NCBI GenBank assembly: GCA_012934845.2
Contig: WNNJ02001742.1
Coordinates: 42,500-106,499, forward strand
DNA length: 64,000 nucleotides
Reading direction: 5' to 3'
Origin: Pomphorhynchus laevis
Taxonomy: Eukaryota > Acanthocephala > Palaeacanthocephala > Echinorhynchida > Pomphorhynchidae
The notes under the pieces were generated by a model. That model had not been told where the DNA came from and searched no databases. It was given only the letters and a program-made list of their open reading frames with translations. Every line of letters starts with the position of its first letter. Positions within the stretch are counted from its first letter, which is position 1. Below, piece after piece: positions 62,501 to 64,000 of this stretch. The translations under genes and the position numbers were made by a program.

Positions 62501-62921
62501 TTTATGAAGATGTTTTAAAGCCATATCATTCCTAAAACGGATTTTGTGATTACATTTAAATATGTTTATCTTATTGTAGCTGTTAGTCATCGATAAAATG
62601 AATGAATGTTCAGACAAAGTACTTTTTAATATTTCGCTCAACTTTCAACTAAATAACTTGGACATTACTTGGACACAACTGCGCTGTACAATTGTAAAAG
62701 TTGCTAATCGAAAAATAATAATGCATTAACACTACTTTGCAATCCACACTTTTCTTTGTGGAATGTAAAAAAAACCTTAAGCATTATCCGTAAAAAGATG
62801 TTATGTGAAATTTTATATTTACGTTTAGAGCTTACCTTGCACACACTCATCTTGTTTCTTGGATCTTTCGTTGTTTAGTTGTTCATTAATTGCATTTATC
62901 CCATCAGAACCACAGATTTGC
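26823..62921 (-). CDS. Axonemal dynein heavy chain (single-headed inner-arm type), tail region, partial
   Basis: About eighteen minus-strand exons in order 62836-62921, 61188-61445, 54130-54298, 52646-52903, 52479-52599, 52274-52426, 51141-51263, 50954-51091, 47068-47224, 45336-45459, 41568-41724, 35235-35509, 33652-33875, 32202-32343, 30816-30873, 30067-30229, 27454-27702 and 26823-26903. GT-AG borders (one GC-AG) and phases agree except between 61188 and 54298 and after 30816, where an exon is probably unseen. Pattern matches to dynein tails, in the right order: [18 protein letters not shown] with LAWLN (the WKxFKxWrkNVRxKK...NLFxL region), [19 protein letters not shown] (FFxxVATLMSxQLRxL), [20 protein letters not shown] (L..GxIxFxPSLEEI), [12 protein letters not shown] (YxYLINGxAExxV) and [13 protein letters not shown] (xFNxxExLF). 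The family drives ciliary beating. The motor exons and first exon are not in view. Divergence is high, so a relic paralogue is possible. Confidence 0.68.
27454..27702 (-). CDS. Dynein-like exon
   Basis: 83 codons, [20 protein letters not shown] through KVLHRQ. Helical and acidic; acceptor TTATTTAG, donor GTACTT, phase 0 to 0. Confidence 0.68.
28320..28920 (-). pseudogene. Unidentified coding-like stretch, probably a retrocopy
   Basis: The minus strand has an open frame of 141 codons (28323-28748). Just upstream lies a stretch reading [19 protein letters not shown] and [19 protein letters not shown] in a nearby frame. Base composition is less AT-rich than its surroundings. This looks like a decayed intronless copy of a host gene in a dynein intron, but I do not recognise the protein. 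Confidence 0.35.
30067..30229 (-). CDS. Dynein-like exon
   Basis: [20 protein letters not shown] through QRDFLLK, helical. Acceptor TTTAG, donor GTAAAT; 1-nt 5' overhang, ends in phase 0. Confidence 0.68.
30548..30660. repeat. 31-bp tandem repeat, nearly four copies
   Basis: TACCATATTACTGAATAACTT(T)GATATTTTT repeated head to tail. A simple minisatellite in a dynein intron. Confidence 0.85.
30816..30873 (-). CDS. Short dynein-like exon (tentative)
   Basis: 19 codons [19 protein letters not shown] between acceptor TTTGTAG and donor GTAAGT. Only this frame is open. Its 3' phase does not fit the next exon directly. A 32-nt candidate microexon (about 30404-30435, acceptor TCGTAG, donor GTAACA) would restore the phase. 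Confidence 0.5.
31215..31390. repeat. Tandem pair of ~90 bp with palindromic ends
   Basis: Two units each contain ACTTTGTATTT(A/C)TAAAATCA(C/T)GGTA and end in the palindrome CATGACTTATAAGTCATG. Function unknown. Confidence 0.6.
32202..32343 (-). CDS. Dynein-like exon
   Basis: [20 protein letters not shown] through ILQSNAR. Acceptor AATTTAG, donor GTATTA; 2-nt overhangs at both ends match the neighbouring exons. Confidence 0.68.
32455..32775 (-). mobile_element. Naiad 3'-end fragment, minus strand
   Basis: The reverse complement has the structured motif (32690-32765, GGCCC/GGGTC and a CTGTTATG/CACAGCAG stem with one mismatch) and the AT-rich tail ending TAGACTCAGTTAGCTTATTTG. A further shred lies at 32985-33035. 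Confidence 0.75.
33200..33370. repeat. Tandem pair with perfect 20-bp palindrome
   Basis: Two ~75-bp units (ACTTCAAACGAATCG...GTCTCTAGC type). The first carries AGAGATACGATCGTATCTCT, a perfect palindrome, and the second a near-perfect version. Confidence 0.7.
33652..33875 (-). CDS. Dynein-like exon
   Basis: [20 protein letters not shown] through NEDNDST. With the preceding exon it reads [12 protein letters not shown], matching the dynein YxYLINGxAE block. Acceptor TTCAG, donor GTATTT. Confidence 0.72.
35235..35509 (-). CDS. Dynein-like exon with GC-AG donor
   Basis: [20 protein letters not shown], then [20 protein letters not shown], to FRSIY. The only donor giving the required phase is AG|GCAAGT, the classic GC-type site. 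Acceptor TTGTTTAG. Confidence 0.72.
35641..35775. repeat. 67-bp tandem duplication
   Basis: GTACGATTTATATTGAGAAG through GGTAAATTTT(T/G)GTTCCAAG repeated twice, differing by about two bases. A recent duplication in a dynein intron. Confidence 0.85.
36283..36600 (-). mobile_element. CR1/Jockey-like LINE 3' fragment
   Basis: Shares AACTCCTTGATCGTATTTGTG and following text with 40095-40260, the 3' end of the minus-strand LINE at 40-41.4 kb. Decayed. Confidence 0.6.
38560..39102 (+). pseudogene. RTE-like LINE reverse transcriptase, open segment
   Basis: 180 open codons covering RT motifs B to E and the thumb: [35 protein letters not shown] and [20 protein letters not shown]. The second catalytic Asp pair reads ND, so the enzyme would be dead. 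Confidence 0.8.
39226..39477 (+). pseudogene. RTE-like LINE C-terminus
   Basis: [20 protein letters not shown] and [20 protein letters not shown], ending [11 protein letters not shown]. This block ends many RTE-type proteins and marks the 3' end of the element. Confidence 0.8.
39985..41440 (-). mobile_element. CR1/Jockey-like LINE, partial
   Basis: Minus-strand RT pieces in 5'-3' order from the right: [15 protein letters not shown] near 41390, [17 protein letters not shown] near 41290, LDFADDI near 40815 and again near 41030, and [20 protein letters not shown] through [17 protein letters not shown] (40414-40600). The motif order fits CR1/Jockey-group LINEs. A ~220-bp internal tandem duplication (see separate entry) and many stops show it is dead. 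Confidence 0.7.
40744..41184. repeat. ~220-bp tandem duplication inside the LINE
   Basis: ACTGCAATGTATATACGTCT through CAATCTCGATC(A/C)CAC...GCAAATGCGAC occurs at about 40752-40970 and 40974-41184. It duplicates the FADD-coding segment of the minus-strand LINE. Confidence 0.8.
41568..41724 (-). CDS. Dynein-like exon
   Basis: [20 protein letters not shown], then [20 protein letters not shown], to NEVK. Its first half aligns by pattern with the VATLMSxQLR helix of dynein tails. Acceptor TTATTAAG, donor GTAAAA, phase 0 end. Confidence 0.7.
41856..42165 (-). repeat. Repeat pair with hammerhead-type boxes (minus)
   Basis: Two related segments (41856-41965 and 42070-42175) share GAGAGTGA(TGA)AGTAA and TTACTGCTTT...CAGGT and GTTGAAAACATTA. 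On the minus strand the first reads CTGATGATGAAAGCAGTAATTTTCC and the second AAAGCAGTAACTTTCGAAAA, each keeping half of a hammerhead core. Confidence 0.45.
42440..42955 (+). mobile_element. R2-superfamily (RLE) LINE 3' fragment
   Basis: GC-richer island reading [10 protein letters not shown], then [41 protein letters not shown] and [13 protein letters not shown]. This is the end of a restriction-like-endonuclease LINE. The ISVAVQQGN block parallels VSISLMRGNAKAIL in the element at 790-4251, but the two are not close copies. Several stops. Confidence 0.65.
43375..43680. repeat. Copy of the ~375-bp repeat family, partial
   Basis: TAAATTAGGAGACAAACTA, then CTAGTTTGAAAATTGCAATTAATAGC, related to 8985-9770. 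It ends in a short tandem (ATGGCCAGTTTGCTTAA twice, about 43613-43650). Confidence 0.5.
44500..44583. repeat. (TA)n microsatellite
   Basis: About 42 uninterrupted TA units. A Penelope RT fragment abuts its right edge. Confidence 0.95.
44584..44844 (-). pseudogene. Canonical Penelope RT fragment
   Basis: The minus strand reads [20 protein letters not shown], then [13 protein letters not shown] and [14 protein letters not shown]. This is the Penelope/Poseidon RT from motif B to the palm, with the catalytic YVDD position now SLED. The frame runs into the TA microsatellite. Confidence 0.75.
44845..44940 (-). mobile_element. Naiad 3'-end scrap
   Basis: The reverse complement ends in GCATTATTATGTTTTG, TTATAATCATATTAAATACG and TAGACTCAGTTAGCTGATTT, the Naiad tail. 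It directly abuts the Penelope RT fragment. Confidence 0.6.
45336..45459 (-). CDS. Dynein-like exon
   Basis: [20 protein letters not shown] through VVDRLFP. Acceptor ATTGCAG, donor GTAAGC; 2-nt overhangs both fit the neighbours. Confidence 0.7.
46190..46400 (+). mobile_element. Possible Penelope fragment downstream of RT
   Basis: [20 protein letters not shown] resembles the STDVFRKPT block that follows the RT in Penelope proteins. Short and broken; identification is weak. Confidence 0.3.
47068..47224 (-). CDS. Dynein-like exon
   Basis: [20 protein letters not shown], then [20 protein letters not shown]. Acceptor with a T-tract then AG, donor GTAGTT, phase 0 start and phase 1 end. Confidence 0.7.
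47225..48790. other. Dynein intron sequence
   Basis: AT-rich. An open frame at 47955-48233 has no recognisable feature and is probably chance. I see nothing else. Confidence 0.35.
48989..49047 (+). ncRNA. Pseudoknot-like motif with hammerhead boxes (copy 1)
   Basis: GCAGTC-GAAAC...CCTAACCAC...CTGACGA-T-GACTGC...GTGGTTAGG. GCAGTC pairs with GACTGC (6 bp) and CCTAACCAC with GTGGTTAGG (9 bp), interleaved as an H-type pseudoknot. The first stem sits exactly where hammerhead stem II would, flanked by GAAA and CUGANGA. Confidence 0.6.
49379..49437 (+). ncRNA. Pseudoknot-like motif with hammerhead boxes (copy 2)
   Basis: Same boxes and both stems fully kept, while linker bases differ (GTAC to GCAT, TTTATCC to TTCATCC, TGG to TTC). 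Confidence 0.6.
49990..50520 (+). mobile_element. Canonical Penelope C-terminal GIY-YIG endonuclease, decayed
   Basis: [40 protein letters not shown], then [20 protein letters not shown]. This is the Penelope/Poseidon arrangement, with the endonuclease last in the protein, unlike the Naiad element at 5.5 kb. A few stops follow residue 88. A hammerhead-like core lies 100 bp downstream, as expected for a pseudo-LTR. Confidence 0.75.
50625..50653 (+). ncRNA. Hammerhead-type motif after the Penelope endonuclease
   Basis: CTGATGA, then perfect stem GATTCC-AAACT-GGAATC, then GATA where GAAA is expected. Its position downstream of the endonuclease is right for a Penelope hammerhead that has lost one core base. 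Confidence 0.6.
50954..51091 (-). CDS. Dynein-like exon
   Basis: 46 codons [20 protein letters not shown], then [11 protein letters not shown]. Separated from the preceding exon by a 49-bp intron (GTACAA to TTTGAAG), phase 0. It continues the L.P.L...IR..C.L block of dynein tails. Confidence 0.68.
51141..51263 (-). CDS. Dynein-like exon with WKxxKxW block
   Basis: 41 codons, [20 protein letters not shown], then [15 protein letters not shown]. This is the strongest family hit: inner-arm dyneins have WK.FK.WR.NVR.KK......L..NLF.L here. Confidence 0.75.
52274..52426 (-). CDS. Dynein-like exon
   Basis: [20 protein letters not shown], then [13 protein letters not shown]. It resembles the YFTxSxxGV...W..E...F segment just before the WK block. 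Acceptor CCATTAAG after a ~52-bp intron. Borders are certain to within about one base. Confidence 0.65.
52479..52599 (-). CDS. Dynein-like exon
   Basis: [20 protein letters not shown] to NHYKL. Preceded by a 46-bp intron (GTACTG to ATTGTAG), donor GTAAAT; phases fit both sides. Confidence 0.68.
52646..52903 (-). CDS. Dynein-like exon whose 5' edge lies in a tandem repeat
   Basis: [20 protein letters not shown], then Ser-rich to SDTRSL. The acceptor (CATATAATAG) and first ~20 bases are part of the 489-bp repeat, so two further partial copies of this exon start lie upstream at about 53373-53395 and 53862-53884. Confidence 0.65.
52884..53980. repeat. 489-bp tandem repeat, about 2.25 copies
   Basis: Starts at 52884, 53373 and 53862 share TTTGCAAACACAAATTTTACTATTATATGC and the following sequence at about 97% identity, so the array is young. 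Each full unit holds GGATC-GAAACGTG...GCGTC...CTGATGA-GACCC (about 53089-53140 and 53577-53630), hammerhead boxes in permuted order. Confidence 0.85.
54130..54298 (-). CDS. Dynein-like exon
   Basis: [20 protein letters not shown], then [16 protein letters not shown]. Acceptor TTTAG, donor GTAATG; phase 0 start, phase 1 end. The preceding seen exon does not fit in phase, so one exon is missing between them. Confidence 0.65.
54611..54758. repeat. Tandem pair of 74-bp units with long palindrome
   Basis: Each unit begins with ACACATTTACTCACA-CTAATA-TGTGAGTAAATGTGT, a perfect 15-bp-arm palindrome, followed by ATGGTATTTAGTGTAGAAAAG. The two units are essentially identical. Confidence 0.9.
55975..57050 (-). 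pseudogene. Ubiquilin retrocopy (C-terminal half)
   Basis: Minus-strand reading in order: [40 protein letters not shown] (the conserved ubiquilin RNxDRALxNLES.PGGYN...QEPMLxAAQEQFGxNP block), [20 protein letters not shown] near 56640, [15 protein letters not shown] near 56380, and the UBA domain [20 protein letters not shown] to [11 protein letters not shown] near 56000. Ubiquilins shuttle ubiquitinated clients to the proteasome. No intron interrupts the span, but about four to five frame changes and stops do, so this is an inactive processed copy in a dynein intron. Its last ~310 bp are the sequence found fused to the LINE at 790-4251. Confidence 0.8.
57051..58650. other. AT-rich dynein intron
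   Basis: No gene or recognised element. A 5' part of the ubiquilin retrocopy might extend a little into this stretch but I cannot see it. Confidence 0.4.
58660..59370 (+). mobile_element. Decayed mariner-like DNA transposon
   Basis: Helix-turn-helix start [10 protein letters not shown], then [29 protein letters not shown] and [13 protein letters not shown], typical of the paired-type HTH in mariner-group transposases. A C-terminal-looking [10 protein letters not shown] (about 59315-59345) resembles RxxxCIExNGxHFEH. About 230 bp (58970-59095 and 59205-59345) is duplicated. Many stops. Confidence 0.5.
59430..59560. repeat. Tandem pair of ~70 bp
   Basis: TATATTTAATAGTT(T/C)ATAAAC...GGTAAATGTGTTTAGACACCAC twice. 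Function unknown. Confidence 0.7.
61188..61445 (-). CDS. Dynein-like gene, acidic 5' exon
   Basis: [20 protein letters not shown], then Asp/Glu-rich to IVKNEDD. Acceptor TTTTAG, donor GTAAGT. Phase joins perfectly with 62836-62921. It belongs to the variable N-terminal part, with no family motif. Confidence 0.6.
61490..61680. repeat. Low-complexity TTATTTATTC repeats
   Basis: Three imperfect units of (T)CTTCTTAACTTATTTATTCTTTATTA type, with simple AT runs. Confidence 0.6.
62836..62921 (-). CDS. Dynein-like gene, most 5' exon seen
   Basis: [20 protein letters not shown] to DECVQ, with 1-nt overhangs at both ends. Acceptor TTTCGTAG, donor GTAAGC. The true start lies further right, outside the window or not recognised. 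Confidence 0.55.
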
Positions 62922-63279
62922 CTACGAAATATTAAACACCGATTTATCAGCTAATTCTTGGAATTCTTTCATTCGCAATTAACGTAATCATGCAATCACA
63001 AAAAACTTTACGTCTAATATTTACATAGAACGTCAACTCATTTAGGTTGACATCACAACTAATGAAAATACTTTGAACATTCCTTAAATTTATAATATTA
63101 ATAATTTAATAATATAATATCAATAATATAATATTAATAACTTTTTTAAATTTATAATATTAAAATTCATTATTTATTTAACTTTTCCAATCCGAATTTA
63201 AGTTATTGTAAACATCTTATTTATAAATAAATTACAATCATACATTAAAATAATTATATAATTATATAAATGAATATCT

Positions 63280-63425
63280 CAAAACGAGAGTGATACCAGT
63301 CCGCTTAACTTTTGTTAGTCATTTTAGCCAGACCCTGAAGAACAACGAAACACACTGCTAGATGCCGTTTCGTCATCGCTATGACTCTTCAGTGCCAGTC
63401 CCTCCCACTACTGGATGCAGAGGAT
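63280..63425 (-). ncRNA. GC-richer island with hammerhead core
   Basis: Minus strand 63392-63367 reads CTGAAGA-GTCAT-AGCG-ATGAC-GAAAC: a full CUGANGA box, a perfect 5-bp stem II with a 4-base loop, and GAAAC in canonical order. ACGAAAC/GTTTCGT and TGAAGA/TCTTCA also make a long imperfect hairpin over 63338-63392. The element family is unknown. Confidence 0.6.
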
Positions 63426-64000
63426 GACTATTATATAATTATTATATAATTATTATATACTTAGTAAATAAATTATAAATTATAATTACTCTCGAAATTA
63501 TATTCGCGTAACTGTTTTAATTATTTAAAAATTTAATATTTCATTATTTGAAAAAATATCTAAAATATTTAAGAAATGCATATTAAAAATCTGTATTTCT
63601 TTCTCGATATCTTTATAAATTTACTAGAACGAAGTAAGTCAGGCTGTTTATTTAAAAACAACCTGGCAATAACAGATCGATATCACATTTTCAATAGCTT
63701 CCATTAACATCATCAGGAATTAAAACTTGTTAAACTTATCTTTTAATTAAGCTTACTGAAAATTATATTTGATGGTGTTTTTTTATTAATATTCATAATT
63801 TATTTAATTTTTACAATCCGAATTTAAATTATTGTAAACAGCTCATTTATAAATAAAGTGTTTAGCAAATGCAAATAAATAAGCTATTAATAAAGTCGTA
63901 ACGTAATAAAACGGATAATCATAAACTTAAGTATTTACGCATAAAAATATTTAAAATCCCAGGTGAGCATAATAACTTATTATCAAATACTAACCAACGA
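63426..64000. other. AT-rich right end
   Basis: No feature recognised apart from simple AT repeats near 63430-63480. Confidence 0.4.

Noticed and set aside
1-64000. tRNA or rRNA genes
   Set aside because: No cloverleaf with A and B boxes or rRNA signature was seen by eye; a tRNAscan-type run would be needed to be sure.

Overview
This window is very AT-rich eukaryotic (metazoan) DNA. It holds a few spliced or intronless host genes embedded in a dense mix of non-LTR retroelements. Introns come in two sizes: very short (46-52 bp) and very long (2-7 kb, filled with repeats). The gene content (an axonemal dynein heavy chain, a divergent class A receptor, a sialic-acid-lyase-like gene) and the retroelement mix (Naiad and Penelope type Penelope-like elements, R2-superfamily, RTE-like and CR1/Jockey-like LINEs) suggest an invertebrate. 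A flatworm such as a planarian is my best guess, but the sequence alone does not prove it. No retroviral or other capsid-bearing element was recognised.

Left part (1-9.8 kb): an intact 1153-codon R2-superfamily LINE (790-4251) whose C-terminus is a captured piece of ubiquilin, including most of the UBA domain. It is followed by a Naiad-type Penelope-like element with an N-terminal GIY-YIG endonuclease, flanked by a 0.95-kb tandem pseudo-LTR (4577-5532 and 8025-8979). The LINE lies between an 18-bp perfect inverted repeat.

Middle left (12.2-25 kb): an intronless class A GPCR (12248-13423) and a four-exon N-acetylneuraminate-lyase-like gene (17947-23825) with perfect splice phases. The residues expected at the catalytic Tyr and Lys are changed. 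Introns and flanks carry decayed Penelope fragments and repeated hammerhead-type boxes.

Right part (26.8-63 kb), minus strand: about eighteen exons of one large gene. Splice sites and phases agree almost throughout, and the motif order matches the tail of a single-headed inner-arm axonemal dynein heavy chain. Its long introns contain an RTE-like LINE, two CR1/Jockey-like pieces, an R2-superfamily fragment, Penelope fragments, a ubiquilin retrocopy (about 55.97-57.05 kb), a decayed mariner-like transposon, and several tandem repeats. One 489-bp tandem repeat duplicates a splice acceptor of the dynein gene.

Most notable: (1) the LINE-ubiquilin fusion, whose source family is also present as a retrocopy 51 kb away; (2) three unrelated repeat families that share hammerhead-like boxes in permuted order (GAAA, 22-26 nt, CTGANGA), two of them inside conserved pseudoknot-like pairings; (3) the lyase-like gene that has lost its canonical catalytic pair.
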